From Robiginitalea sp. SC105 (lineage in GTDB: Bacteria; Bacteroidota; Bacteroidia; Flavobacteriales; Flavobacteriaceae): 64,000 nucleotides of DNA. Made by a program: the position numbers and the translations under genes. Shown one piece after another: positions 31,955 to 41,113 of this stretch. Under the pieces are notes generated by a model. It searched no databases. It saw only the letters and a program-made list of their open reading frames with translations, and had not been told where the DNA came from. The DNA is taken from NCBI RefSeq assembly GCF_014243345.1, contig NZ_JACLZF010000001.1:1054001-1118000 (forward strand), in the 5' to 3' direction. Within the stretch, counting starts at the first letter, position 1. Each line of letters starts with the position of its first letter.

Positions 31955-33313
31955 ATGGGATCCAGAAGAACTTTTATCCGTAATTCGGCCTGCGCGGCCA
32001 CTGCCATCAGCCTTTCCCCTTCCGGGATGCTGGCTTTTACCCCATCCGCACCTGCAGGCACCCTGCGGGTGGGACTGATCGGGGCGGGCCTAAGGGGCAC
32101 CAACCACCTGAACAACCTCCTCCAACGCGAGGATGTGCAGGTAACGGCCATCTGCGATACGGACCCCGGACGCATAGACCTCGCACTGAAACTGGTCCGG
32201 GAGGCGGGGAAGGGAAAACCCGCCACGTTCGGGGAGCACGAACACTCCTACAGGGACCTGCTCGGGCTGGAGTCCGTGGATGCGGTGATTATTGCGACCC
32301 CGTGGCTTTGGCATACCCCGATGGCCGTCGATGCCATGAAAGCGGGAAAGTATACGGGCCTGGAGGTATCTGCCGCCACCACCCTGGAGGAATGCTGGGA
32401 TCTGGTCAATACGCATGAGGAAACCGGAACCCACCTGATGCTGCTGGAAAACGTCAATTACCGTCGGGATATCCTGGCCGTGCTGAACATGGTGCGCCAG
32501 GAGGTGTTCGGCGAGCTGGTGCACTTTCGCTGCGGCTACCAGCACGACCTGCGGGAAGTCAAATTCAACAATGGGCAGCAGCCCTACGGCGGGGGCGTGG
32601 AATTCGGGGAAAAGGCCATTTCCGAGGCGCGCTGGCGGACGCTGCATTCCCTGAAGCGCAATGCCGATGTCTACCCGACCCATGGGCTGGGGCCTGTCGC
32701 AGCCATGGCGGACATCAACCGGGGCAATCGCCTGGTGAGCCTGACTTCCAGTGCCAGCAAGGGCATTGGCCTGCACAACCATATTGTGGCCCAGGGCGGG
32801 CCGGACCACCCGAACGCCTCCCTGAAATTCAAACAGGGGGACGTGATTACCACCACCCTGACCACCGCCAGGGGCGAGACCATCATCGTCACCCACGACT
32901 GCAACCTCCCCAGGCCCTATTCCCTTGGTTTCCGCGTACAGGGCGCCAATGGCCTCTGGGAAGTGGACGGGGACCGGATCTACATTGAGGGAAAATCCGA
33001 GCCGCATCGCTGGGATGCCGCGGGCCCGTGGCTGGAACAGTACGACCACCCACTCTGGAAGAAATACGGGGAGTATGCCACAGGTTCCGGACATGGCGGG
33101 ATGGACTTCTTTGTCCTCCACGCCTTTGTGCAATCCGCCCTTTTGGGGGAAGCGCCGCCGATCGATGCGTACGACGCAGCTGCATGGAGTTCGGTAACCC
33201 CCCTCTCCGAGCAGTCGATTGCCGGGCAGGGCGAGCCACAGGACATCCCGGATTTTACGCGTGGAAAGTGGATCCGACGGGAAGCCTACGACTGGATAAA
33301 GGACACCTATTAA
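31955..33313 (+). CDS. GH109-like Gfo/Idh/MocA enzyme, candidate alpha-N-acetylgalactosaminidase
   Basis: 452 residues with a Tat/Sec-type leader (RTFIRNSACAATAISLSP). The NAD-binding fold contains RVGLIGAGLRGTNHLNNLL and VIIATPWLWHTP. LKRNADVYPTHGLGPVAAM and HDCNLPRPYSLGFRVQGANGL are strongly reminiscent of the GH109 alpha-N-acetylgalactosaminidases, which use bound NAD in an oxidation-elimination mechanism. The adjacent kinase and nucleotidyltransferase could process the GalNAc released. The assignment relies on these motifs; other Gfo/Idh/MocA activities are possible. Confidence 0.8.
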   Translation: MGSRRTFIRNSACAATAISLSPSGMLAFTPSAPAGTLRVGLIGAGLRGTNHLNNLLQREDVQVTAICDTDPGRIDLALKLVREAGKGKPATFGEHEHSYRDLLGLESVDAVIIATPWLWHTPMAVDAMKAGKYTGLEVSAATTLEECWDLVNTHEETGTHLMLLENVNYRRDILAVLNMVRQEVFGELVHFRCGYQHDLREVKFNNGQQPYGGGVEFGEKAISEARWRTLHSLKRNADVYPTHGLGPVAAMADINRGNRLVSLTSSASKGIGLHNHIVAQGGPDHPNASLKFKQGDVITTTLTTARGETIIVTHDCNLPRPYSLGFRVQGANGLWEVDGDRIYIEGKSEPHRWDAAGPWLEQYDHPLWKKYGEYATGSGHGGMDFFVLHAFVQSALLGEAPPIDAYDAAAWSSVTPLSEQSIAGQGEPQDIPDFTRGKWIRREAYDWIKDTY

Positions 33314-33400
33314 TTCTGCGGGCCTTTTCTTCAGGCAGCCAGCCATTTTAATGCAGCAGCAGTCCGGGAACCCGTGCGAGCCGGCCTTTTGCGGACCGGC

Positions 33401-33412
33401 TGACAATTGTCA
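33401..33412 (+). promoter_or_regulatory. Fnr-type operator of hemN
   Basis: TGACAATTGTCA is a perfect 12-base palindrome. Its centre lies 29.5 bases before the start of the -7 box TAGATTTG (33436-33443), that is near -41, where a class II Crp/Fnr activator binds. Two near-identical sites precede ccoS and ccoI. Confidence 0.7.
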
Positions 33413-33435
33413 TATTTTCCACAGGGGTCACCGCT

Positions 33436-33443
33436 TAGATTTG
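33436..33443 (+). promoter_or_regulatory. -7 box of hemN
   Basis: TAGATTTG fits TAnnTTTG and lies 18 bases before the chosen hemN ATG. It shows that the in-frame codons upstream of 33462 are not translated. Confidence 0.65.
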
Positions 33444-33461
33444 TATGAAATATCTTGGCGT

Positions 33462-34820
33462 ATGTGCACCCTGATTAAAAAATACAATGTTCCTGGCCCG
33501 CGATATACCAGTTACCCCACCGTGCCCTATTGGGATCGGTCGGGATTTTCGGGCGATAGCTGGAAAGCCTCTGTAAAAAGGAGTTTTGACCAAAGCAACG
33601 AAACCAGCGGCATCAGCCTGTACATCCACCTGCCATTCTGCGAGAGCCTGTGTACCTTCTGTGGCTGCATGAAACGGATCACCAAACGGCACGACGTGGA
33701 AGGACCCTACATTCGGGCCCTGCTCAGGGAATGGCAGCTGTACCTGGAACTATTTGACAAGCGCCCGGTTATCCGTACACTCCACCTGGGCGGCGGCACC
33801 CCCACCTTTTTTTCTCCGGAAAACCTCGGGATGCTGATCCGGGGAATCCTGCGTTTTGCAGACCGGGCCGAAGACTGGGAATTCAGCTTTGAAGGGCACC
33901 CGGGCAATACGACCCGCGAACATCTGGAGGTGCTGTATGACCTGGGTTTCCGCCGGGTATCCTACGGGGTGCAGGATTACAATGAAACGGTGCAGGAAGC
34001 CATCAACCGGAAACAGACATTTTCCCAGGTAGCTGAGATCACCCGCCTTTCGCGGGAAATCGGGTATACCTCGGTGGGACACGACATTATCTACGGCCTG
34101 CCGAAGCAGCGGGAGGAACATGTGAGGCAAACCCTTGAAAAAACCCTGGAGATCCGGCCGGACCGGATCGCATTCTACAGTTATGCCCATGTCCCGTGGA
34201 TGAAGGGCAACGGGCAACGGGGATTCAAGGATTCGGACCTTCCCGGGGCTGCCGAAAAAATTCGGCAGTTTGAACTGGGGGAGGAAATCCTCGGTGCGGC
34301 AGGATATGCATCCGTGGGGATGGACCATTACGCCCTGGAGTCCGATGTACTTTTCCGGGCGATGCACGCCGGCAGGTTGCACAGGAACTTCATGGGGTAT
34401 ACGGAAACAGCCACCCAACTGACCATTGGCCTGGGGGTTTCCAGCATCAGCGACAGCTGGGATGCCTTTGCCCAGAACGTCAAGAGCGTGGAAGAGTATG
34501 AACACCTGGTTTCCTGCGGTATTTTCCCGCTGATGCGCGGCCACCAGCTTACCCGGGTAGACCGGCAGATACGCAGGCATATCCTGGACCTGATGTGCAG
34601 GTTCGAAACGCAGTGGGACCAGGGGCTGCCGGAAGAAATCCGTTCCGGTATCTGCAGGCGGCTGACCCAGCCGGAGGCTGATGGCCTGGTGGAGTTACTC
34701 CCCGGAAGCCTCCGGATAACGCACAAGGGAAGGAGGTTTATGCGGAACATTTGCATGGCTTTTGACCTTCGCCTACACCAAAAGGCTCCGGAAACGCGTT
34801 TATTCTCTATGACCGTTTAA
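33462..34820 (+). CDS. hemN: Oxygen-independent coproporphyrinogen III oxidase
   Basis: 452 residues from ATG 33462 (MCTLIKKYNVPGPRYTSYP). The longer frame from 33351 would run through the promoter. The radical-SAM cluster motif is FCESLCTFCGC, with the extra cysteine typical of true HemN rather than HemW. LHLGGGTPTFF and GVQDYNETVQEAINR complete the HemN pattern. It makes protoporphyrinogen IX without oxygen and so supplies heme for the cbb3 oxidase under low oxygen. The gene is followed after 14 bases by a universal stress protein gene, and both are under the palindrome at 33401. Confidence 0.95.
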   Translation: MCTLIKKYNVPGPRYTSYPTVPYWDRSGFSGDSWKASVKRSFDQSNETSGISLYIHLPFCESLCTFCGCMKRITKRHDVEGPYIRALLREWQLYLELFDKRPVIRTLHLGGGTPTFFSPENLGMLIRGILRFADRAEDWEFSFEGHPGNTTREHLEVLYDLGFRRVSYGVQDYNETVQEAINRKQTFSQVAEITRLSREIGYTSVGHDIIYGLPKQREEHVRQTLEKTLEIRPDRIAFYSYAHVPWMKGNGQRGFKDSDLPGAAEKIRQFELGEEILGAAGYASVGMDHYALESDVLFRAMHAGRLHRNFMGYTETATQLTIGLGVSSISDSWDAFAQNVKSVEEYEHLVSCGIFPLMRGHQLTRVDRQIRRHILDLMCRFETQWDQGLPEEIRSGICRRLTQPEADGLVELLPGSLRITHKGRRFMRNICMAFDLRLHQKAPETRLFSMTV

Positions 34821-34834
34821 TCAAACCCAACAAC

Positions 34835-35656
34835 ATGAAAACAATCATTGTACCTGTAGACTTTTCCCATCAATCCGAAAATGCCCTCAAGCTGGCAGCA
34901 AAACTGGCCGGGGAAAACAAGGGGGAAATCATCGTACTGCATATGCTCGAGCTGAATTATGCCATGATCTCCTCGGCAGAATCCTTCCATCCGGAGCAAA
35001 TGGTCCTGATGATCAAGGGGGCGGAAAAGCGCCTGGGAGAATTCCTGGACAAACCCTACCTGAAGGATGTAAAAATCACCCCGGTAATCAAGCATTACAA
35101 GGTATTTTCCGAAGTGAATGAGGTGGTCAAACAACACAATGCGGATTTGATCGTCATGGGATCCCACGGCTCCGACGGCCTCAAGGAACTGTTTTTCGGG
35201 TCCAATGCGGAAAAGGTGGTACGGAATGCCGAAGTCCCGGTACTGGTCGTAAAAAAGGACCGCCCCGATTTCCAGGTGGATACCTTCGTATTTGCCTGTG
35301 ACTTCCGGGAAGAAAGCCTGGAGGTTTTTCAGAAAGCCCAGGAAATCGCCGGCATGTTCGGTGCCTCCTTCCGCCCGGTATACATCAATATCCCCGGGGA
35401 TTCCTTTATGAGTACGGGGGAAATCAACCGGCAGATTGCCAAGTTCCTGGACAAGGCAAATGCCGGCCTGGAGGTGGATATTTACAACGATTACAGCGTG
35501 GAGCGGGGAGTGCTGGCCTATTGCGAGGCCCTCGGGGCAGACCTGATCGGGGTGCCCACCCATGGGCGCAGGGGCCTGTCCCATTTCTTCATGGGGAGTA
35601 TCGGCGAGGACATCGCCAACCACTCCAGCATCCCGGTACTGACCTTCCGGATGTAG
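34835..35656 (+). CDS. Tandem-domain universal stress protein
   Basis: 273 residues, two Usp domains. The first has MKTIIVPVDFSHQSENALKLA and the ATP-binding pattern GSHGSDGLKELFFGSNAEKV (G-2x-G-9x-G-S); the second ends GVPTHGRRGLSHFFMGSIG and shows the same G-2x-G-9x-G-S spacing. Both domains therefore look nucleotide-binding. Co-transcription with hemN suggests a role in low-oxygen survival, as for Usp genes in Fnr regulons elsewhere. Confidence 0.93.
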   Translation: MKTIIVPVDFSHQSENALKLAAKLAGENKGEIIVLHMLELNYAMISSAESFHPEQMVLMIKGAEKRLGEFLDKPYLKDVKITPVIKHYKVFSEVNEVVKQHNADLIVMGSHGSDGLKELFFGSNAEKVVRNAEVPVLVVKKDRPDFQVDTFVFACDFREESLEVFQKAQEIAGMFGASFRPVYINIPGDSFMSTGEINRQIAKFLDKANAGLEVDIYNDYSVERGVLAYCEALGADLIGVPTHGRRGLSHFFMGSIGEDIANHSSIPVLTFRM

Positions 35657-35716
35657 GGGGCAAGTACGGGCTGGTGCCGGCCTGTTTCCGGCCAAAAGGC
35701 TGTTGACTATATAAAA

Positions 35717-35753
35717 CCGGCCCCGGGGATAACGAATATCCCCGGGGCCGGTT
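35717..35753. terminator. Bidirectional terminator between usp and the convergent gene
   Basis: CCGGCCCCGGGGATA...TATCCCCGGGGCCGG (35718-35752) forms a perfect GC-rich stem of 15 or more pairs. It is flanked by AAAA on the left and TTGCTTT on the right, so it can end transcripts from both sides. Confidence 0.85.
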
Positions 35754-35773
35754 GCTTTGCATGGAACATTGCA

Positions 35774-37162
35774 TCAACTCAACAGCTTCATGTTGTCGGG
35801 ATCCCATTTAACCGGCTGGGAACGGTAATAGCTCTCGTTGGCCAGGACCGCAGCCCCGGCTGCCCGCAGCCCGAAACGGGGGTCCTGCACCACGGTGCGG
35901 TTGCCCCGGATGGCGTCGAAGAAATTAAAGAAGTGGTCGTAGTGGCCTCCCTTATAGTCCCTCGGGGCTTCAAACACGGTTTCCCCCAGGTCGAGGTAAT
36001 CGCTCCGCCGGTTGCCCAGTTCCGCCTCATACGCCTCCCTTAGTTTTTCCTGGTTTGCCTCCGTTTGGGCGATCATGGAATAGCCACCGGGGATCATGTC
36101 CAGCTTGGTCCGGAAGAGCTTGACCGAATTCTGGCCCACTTCCATGGACCCCTCGGTGCCCACCAGGCGGAAACCGCCCCCGCCACCGCCCCCGGCGATG
36201 AAATTTACGCGGAAGGACGCGTTGAATGCCGCATGGGTATCGGTTTTCGGGTAATCGTAGAAGGTGAGGGTGACATCCGGCACGTCCCGGCCATCCTTCC
36301 AGTACCTAAGGCCTCCTGTGGATTGCGCCCTTACCGGGCCGTTGGAGCTCAGGATGTAGTTCAGGGTCGAAAAGGCGTGGACAAAAAGGTCCCCGGCAAC
36401 CCCGGTGCCGTAATCCCGGTAGTTGCGCCAGCGGAAGAACCGGGTATTGTCATAGGGCACCTTCGGGGCCCGGCCCAGGAAGGTATCGAAGTCCACGGTC
36501 TCCGGGTTGGCGTCGGGCGGGATCGGGTATTGCCAGGCCCCTTCGGAGCTGTAGCGGTCGTTGTACATATCCAGCATGACAATGTCCCCGATGGCCCCGG
36601 CTTCGTAAAGTTGTTTGGCCTTTTCGTTCCCCAGGGAAGACATCCCCTGGCTGCCCACCTGGCAAACCTTGCCTGTTTTTTGCTGGGCCGCAATGATCTC
36701 GTGCCCTTCCTCGGCGCGTTGCACCATGGGCTTCTCGCAGTAGACGGCCTTACCCGCCTGGAGCGCATCGATGGTGATCTGCTTGTGCCAGTGGTCCGGG
36801 GTGGCCACGATCACGGCATCCACGTCCTCCCGTGCCAGCAATTCCCGGTAGTCCCTGGTTTTGAAGAGGCCTTCGCCCCAGAGTTCTTCGGCCCGGGTCA
36901 GGCGGCCCTGGTACAGGTCGCATACGGCCGTCAGCTTTACCCCGGCAACCTTCAGGGCCGACCGGGTATCGTATATGCCCTGTATCCCGCAACCGATTAG
37001 GCCCAGTTGGATCTGGTCATTCGGGCTGAATGCGGGGTAGCTCCTTTCCAGCAGGGAATCACGTCGCTGGGCAGACAATAAATAGGGGCCGGCGGTGAGC
37101 CCGGCAGTGGCCAGGGTGGTTTTTTTCAGGAAGGACCTCCTGGAGGAATCTGGATGTTTCAT
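35774..37162 (-). CDS. Exported Gfo/Idh/MocA-family oxidoreductase
   Basis: 462 residues. A Tat-like leader (SRRSFLKKTTLATAGLTAG) is followed by the NAD-binding IQLGLIGCGIQGIYDTR and the catalytic-lysine motif YCEKPMV. VDAVIVATPDHWHK is the second Rossmann signature. Members oxidise or isomerise sugars and inositols, often in surface polysaccharide use; substrate unknown. It is separated from the cco operon by 117 bases and is transcribed in the same direction, but has no clear link to it. Confidence 0.92.
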   Translation of the reverse strand: MKHPDSSRRSFLKKTTLATAGLTAGPYLLSAQRRDSLLERSYPAFSPNDQIQLGLIGCGIQGIYDTRSALKVAGVKLTAVCDLYQGRLTRAEELWGEGLFKTRDYRELLAREDVDAVIVATPDHWHKQITIDALQAGKAVYCEKPMVQRAEEGHEIIAAQQKTGKVCQVGSQGMSSLGNEKAKQLYEAGAIGDIVMLDMYNDRYSSEGAWQYPIPPDANPETVDFDTFLGRAPKVPYDNTRFFRWRNYRDYGTGVAGDLFVHAFSTLNYILSSNGPVRAQSTGGLRYWKDGRDVPDVTLTFYDYPKTDTHAAFNASFRVNFIAGGGGGGGFRLVGTEGSMEVGQNSVKLFRTKLDMIPGGYSMIAQTEANQEKLREAYEAELGNRRSDYLDLGETVFEAPRDYKGGHYDHFFNFFDAIRGNRTVVQDPRFGLRAAGAAVLANESYYRSQPVKWDPDNMKLLS

Positions 37163-37279
37163 GCGTTGGATTTGTTAGAATGGTTTGTCCGAAGGAGGAA
37201 GATACTGCATTCTCCAATTTGGTACAAACCGTCGGGGCCGGGAATAGGAATTGGGGCCGGGATTGGGAAGTGCGGCTGC

Positions 37280-37984
37280 TCAGGGATGGCATTCAATCCC
37301 GGAGGCAACCGGGTTTGCGGGGACCAGGGGGGAGATATAGGGGATCCCCAGGCCCATCCCCCTGAGTATAAACAGCACACCTATCAGCACCACCAGCACC
37401 GGGATGGCCCGCCTCAGCCTGCGGGCCCATTGGCTTTTCAGATACTTGCCGAAAAGGGCGGCCACGCTCATAAGCGGGACGGTGCCCAGGCCGAACAACA
37501 TCATAAAGGTGGCACCCCCCAGGGCCGTGCCGGGGGCCATGGAGCCGATAACAGCCATGTACACCAGGCCGCAGGGCAGGAAGCCGTTGAGGAACCCAAT
37601 GGTCAGGAAGGTATCCGCTGTCCGTTTTTGCAGTTGGGCGCCCAGGGCGCTTTTCAACTTCCCAATCAACCGGTAAAGCGGACCTGCCAACCCACGGCCC
37701 CCGAATCGGGACCAGGGTACCAGGACAGCCAGGATCATCAGGGCGCCGATGAAGATGGAGAGCTTTTGTTGAAAGCCAAAGAGGTACAGGCCACGGCCGA
37801 CCAGGCCAAAGAGGCCGCCGATCATCGCATAGGCCAGCAGGCGGCCCATGTGGTAGAGGGATAGTTGCCCGTATTTTTTGATCCCGGATTGCCGGTCCAG
37901 GGGCAGCATAAAGGCGATCGGGCCGCACATGCCGATGCAGTGCAGGCTTCCCATCAAACCCAGTAAGAATGCGGTGGCTAGCAT
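37280..37984 (-). CDS. TauE/SafE-DsbD-like membrane protein of the cco operon
   Basis: 234 residues, about six helices. It begins MLATAFLLGLMGSLHCIGMCGP, where H-C-x3-C in the first helix is the conserved motif of this heavy-metal-linked branch (the CcdA/DsbD_2 fold). GFLNGFLPCGLVYMA repeats the Pro-Cys turn. In Bacteroidota this gene regularly ends the cbb3 oxidase operon and is thought to help copper delivery or cytochrome maturation. It lies 42 bases after ccoH. Confidence 0.85.
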   Translation of the reverse strand: MLATAFLLGLMGSLHCIGMCGPIAFMLPLDRQSGIKKYGQLSLYHMGRLLAYAMIGGLFGLVGRGLYLFGFQQKLSIFIGALMILAVLVPWSRFGGRGLAGPLYRLIGKLKSALGAQLQKRTADTFLTIGFLNGFLPCGLVYMAVIGSMAPGTALGGATFMMLFGLGTVPLMSVAALFGKYLKSQWARRLRRAIPVLVVLIGVLFILRGMGLGIPYISPLVPANPVASGIECHP

Positions 37985-38026
37985 GAGCGCTCGCTTTTTG
38001 CCCCGGATTGGCCCGGGGTTTTTGGG

Positions 38027-38473
38027 TTAATAGGTCAGGCGGGTCCGGTACAAATATTCCCGGCCCCGGAAGGTCCAGGCGATTCGGATATCCCAGCGAC
38101 CATCCAACAAGCGGTCAGCGGGTATGAGCTGAAGTGAGTCGGATATTTGAATGGGCAATTCAAAATCCAGTTGCTCGTTGGACGGTCTGTACAGGGACAC
38201 GGCGCCCCGGATCTCACCGGGGTCCATATTTTCGGGATATCGGATTTGCAGCCCCGCGGATGTCCTTTCGATCTGCAGGGTGCCCCCGGAACCGGCCAGG
38301 TTCGAAGAGGCATCCATTTCCTGTTGGTACGCCAGTTCCTCCTGGTAGTACGATTCGGTGACCATGTCGTGTTCGGCCCGCGGGTTCGAACTGGCCTGTA
38401 CCACAAAGTACAGGATGAAGGCGATAAAGCCCGCAAAGGCGAGTACGATTCCTGTTCCCCAATTGATTTTCAT
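38027..38473 (-). CDS. ccoH: FixH/CcoH-family oxidase assembly protein
   Basis: 148 residues. One N-terminal helix (GIVLAFAGFIAFILYFVVQA) then DMVTESYYQEELAYQQEMDA, the conserved E-x-Y-Y-x-x-E of FixH, and a beta-rich periplasmic domain. It stabilises assembly of the cbb3 oxidase. It lies between ccoG and the TauE/SafE gene, 11 bases after ccoG. Confidence 0.88.
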   Translation of the reverse strand: MKINWGTGIVLAFAGFIAFILYFVVQASSNPRAEHDMVTESYYQEELAYQQEMDASSNLAGSGGTLQIERTSAGLQIRYPENMDPGEIRGAVSLYRPSNEQLDFELPIQISDSLQLIPADRLLDGRWDIRIAWTFRGREYLYRTRLTY

Positions 38474-38484
38474 AATTTCAGGTT

Positions 38485-39900
38485 TTACTTATACGTCCGC
38501 GGCGCCAGAAAGCGGGTAGCCGTGGTTTCTATTAATTCGTCCCCGCTGTAGACGCCGATTTTGAGCTTGTCCTGGTCGCCGTTGAGTTCGGACTCCGGGA
38601 TGTCGATAAAAAGGGTGCCTTCGAACAATTCCTGGGCGGGTACCGCAAAGCCGTCCCCCTTTACGAAGGTGATGGTCCCCTGATGGGACATCAGCCGGAA
38701 GTGCACATCGTCGATGTCGTGGGTGGTCTTGTTGACCAGTTTGTAGGTGTATACGTTACTGATGACCTGGTTTTCCTTCCGTTGGTACAGCTGGCCGGGT
38801 AGCCGGAGTACGGAGGCTTCCAGGTCGTTCCTCAGGAAGAGCATGCCCACGAGGACCCCGGTAAGGATCAGCAGCACGGCCGAATACCCTTTCAGCCGGG
38901 GGGTGAACCGGAATTTGGAATTGCGGGCTATCTCGTCTTCGCTGGCATAGCGGATGAGCCCTTTTGGCAGGTCCACCTTCTCCATGATGGCGTCGCACGC
39001 ATCGATGCAGGCCGTGCAGTTGACGCATTCCAGCTGGGTGCCGTTTCGGATGTCGATCCCGGTCGGGCACACGTGCACGCATTGCAGGCAATCGATACAG
39101 TCCCCATACCCGTGGGCCTCCCGGTCTTCCCCCTTCCGGAATTTTTTCCGTCCCTTTTCTGCTTCCCCACGTTTGTAATCGTAGGCGACCACGATGGACT
39201 TGTTGTCCAGCAGGACCCCCTGCATCCTGCCGTACGGACAGGCAATGATGCAGACCTGTTCCCGGAACCAGGCAAAGACAAAATAGAAAACCCCCGTGAA
39301 GATGAGCAGGGCCACCAGGGTTCCCGAGTGCTCGGCAGGGCCTTCATAGATATATCGCATGAGGGCGTCACTGCCGATCAGGTAGGCCAGGAACACATTG
39401 GCAATACCAAAGGATATCAGGAAGAATACGGCCCATTTGGTCAGGCGTTTGCGGATTTTATCCGCATTCCAGGGCTGGCGTGCGAGGCGTATCTGGGCAC
39501 CCCGGTCCCCGTCGATCCAGTATTCGATCCGGCGGAATACCATCTCCATGAAAATGGTCTGCGGGCAGATCCAGCCACAGAATATCCGCCCGAAAGCCGT
39601 GGTGAACAAGGCGACAAAGATCACGCCGATGATCATGCAGATCACCACCAGGTGGAAATCCTGGGGCCAGAAGGGCAGGCCGAAAATATTGAACCGCCTT
39701 TCCAGGACGTTGAACAGCAGGAACTGGTTTCCGTTGACCCGTACAAACGGGGCTGCGATCAGGAACAGCAACAGGGCATAACTCACCCATTTGCGGTAGG
39801 TATAGAACCTGCCGCTGGGTTTTTTCGGGTAGACCCAGGCGCGTTTGCCCGTCTCATCAATGGTGCCGATCGAATCCCGGAACCGCTCTTCATTTGTCAT
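38485..39900 (-). CDS. ccoG: Cytochrome c oxidase accessory protein CcoG (FixG/RdxA)
   Basis: 471 residues. Several helices carry CGWICPQTIFMEMVFRRIEYW; then two ferredoxin-type 4Fe-4S motifs, CIDCLQCVHVCP and CVNCTACIDACD. The C-terminal domain is Ig-like (YTYKLVNKTTHDIDDVHFRL). CcoG is a cupric reductase that supplies Cu(I) for the oxidase. All cluster cysteines are present. Confidence 0.96.
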   Translation of the reverse strand: MTNEERFRDSIGTIDETGKRAWVYPKKPSGRFYTYRKWVSYALLLFLIAAPFVRVNGNQFLLFNVLERRFNIFGLPFWPQDFHLVVICMIIGVIFVALFTTAFGRIFCGWICPQTIFMEMVFRRIEYWIDGDRGAQIRLARQPWNADKIRKRLTKWAVFFLISFGIANVFLAYLIGSDALMRYIYEGPAEHSGTLVALLIFTGVFYFVFAWFREQVCIIACPYGRMQGVLLDNKSIVVAYDYKRGEAEKGRKKFRKGEDREAHGYGDCIDCLQCVHVCPTGIDIRNGTQLECVNCTACIDACDAIMEKVDLPKGLIRYASEDEIARNSKFRFTPRLKGYSAVLLILTGVLVGMLFLRNDLEASVLRLPGQLYQRKENQVISNVYTYKLVNKTTHDIDDVHFRLMSHQGTITFVKGDGFAVPAQELFEGTLFIDIPESELNGDQDKLKIGVYSGDELIETTATRFLAPRTYK

Positions 39901-39941
39901 GGCCTGTTCTTTTCAATTGCTGCCTGCCGCAGATGCAAGGG

Positions 39942-40922
39942 CTACTGGCCGGAATCCTCCCCTTCCAGGGGGTCCGGGGTCTCCGTTTCGATAATGACTT
40001 CCACGCCTGTGGAGTCTGTAGCCACCTCCACGGCATCCACCGGGGCGTCAGGATCCACGTACAGTTCGCCTTCCGGGGCTTTTGCGTCCGGGGGGTTGGT
40101 ACCGTGCATGCTGATTACGTAGCTTGCCACCTGTGCAATCTCGCTGGGCTTCAGGTTGGTTTTCCAGGCCACCATGCCCTTGCCATCCCGCCCCCCTTCG
40201 GAGATGGTATTGAAGACGTTCCGGATGCCGCCCCCGAGGATCCAGTAATCATCGGTGAGGTTCGGGCCAATGGACCCACCCCCGTCAATTTTATGGCAAA
40301 CTGCGCAATTTCCTGAAAATATGGCCTCCCCGGCGGCCATGTCGGAGGCCTCCGTCAGCAGTTCCACCGTGCTGGCATCAATCAGGTCCTTGGCCGTCCG
40401 CTTGTACTCCGCCACGGCCTCCCGTGCCTCCTCCATTTGCAGGGCGTATTCGGTCTCCTGGTCATTGCCGTTGAAGACGTGGAAGCGCACCAGGTAAATG
40501 GCCGCGAAAAGGATTGTGGCATAAAACAGGTAGATCCACCAGGGCGGGAGTTTGTTGTCGAGTTCCCGGATGCCGTCGTAATTGTGGTCCAGGATGATTT
40601 CACCCTCTTCCGCAATGGGCCGGGACCCCAGCAATTTCTTGTAGACCCGCATACCCCATTCCCAGCGCCAGGGCTGGTTGCGCTTCTGGAGGTACCGCTC
40701 CTGGGCCTCAGGGTCCAGGGTGTGGAACATGACGCGCTCGATGCCGCGCACCATGAGTTCCACCCCGATGAGCACCAACAGGACCAGCAACAGGAACAAC
40801 AGGGTTATCGGGTAGGCCATGAAAGCCGGTTGGTCGCCCGAATCGATAACGTATTCCATCAGGCCGAAGATCGCGAAAAACAGCAGGGGGATCCGGATCC
40901 ACCAGGGGATTGATTGTCTCAT
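39942..40922 (-). CDS. ccoP: cbb3 oxidase subunit III (CcoP), single-heme form
   Basis: 326 residues from ATG 40922 (MRQSIPWW). The 28 codons upstream lie over ccoQ. Two helices in the first 60 residues, then an N-terminal CcoP domain ending in HNYDGIRELDNKLPPWWIYLFY, another helix, and one cytochrome c domain with NCAVCHKIDGGGSIGPNL and a later Met ligand. Proteobacterial CcoP carries two hemes; this one has a single C-x-x-C-H. The C-terminal 60 residues are an acidic tail (VDPDAPVDAVEVATD). It overlaps ccoQ by 4 bases. Confidence 0.94.
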   Translation of the reverse strand: MRQSIPWWIRIPLLFFAIFGLMEYVIDSGDQPAFMAYPITLLFLLLVLLVLIGVELMVRGIERVMFHTLDPEAQERYLQKRNQPWRWEWGMRVYKKLLGSRPIAEEGEIILDHNYDGIRELDNKLPPWWIYLFYATILFAAIYLVRFHVFNGNDQETEYALQMEEAREAVAEYKRTAKDLIDASTVELLTEASDMAAGEAIFSGNCAVCHKIDGGGSIGPNLTDDYWILGGGIRNVFNTISEGGRDGKGMVAWKTNLKPSEIAQVASYVISMHGTNPPDAKAPEGELYVDPDAPVDAVEVATDSTGVEVIIETETPDPLEGEDSGQ

Positions 40923-41110
40923 TTCTGTAAGGTATTTGTCGGTTCGTCTTCCAGGGGTAATTCGCTCATTTCCCGTATGTGTTGCCGGGACGCGGTCAGC
41001 ACCCACCAGAACAACACCACGAAGAACACAAAGAATATCAGGAGGGATATCATGGGGTAGCTGGCCACCCCGTCGATCGTCTCCATGTAGTTTTTAACAA
41101 ATTTCATCAT
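40919..41110 (-). CDS. ccoQ: CcoQ-like small oxidase subunit
   Basis: 63 residues with one helix (SYPMISLLIFFVFFVVLFWWVL) followed by a short charged tail. Place and size fit CcoQ (FixQ), which stabilises the oxidase. The stop overlaps the ccoP start by 4 bases and the start lies 3 bases after ccoNO. Confidence 0.85.
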   Translation of the reverse strand: MMKFVKNYMETIDGVASYPMISLLIFFVFFVVLFWWVLTASRQHIREMSELPLEDEPTNTLQK

Positions 41111-41113
41111 GGC

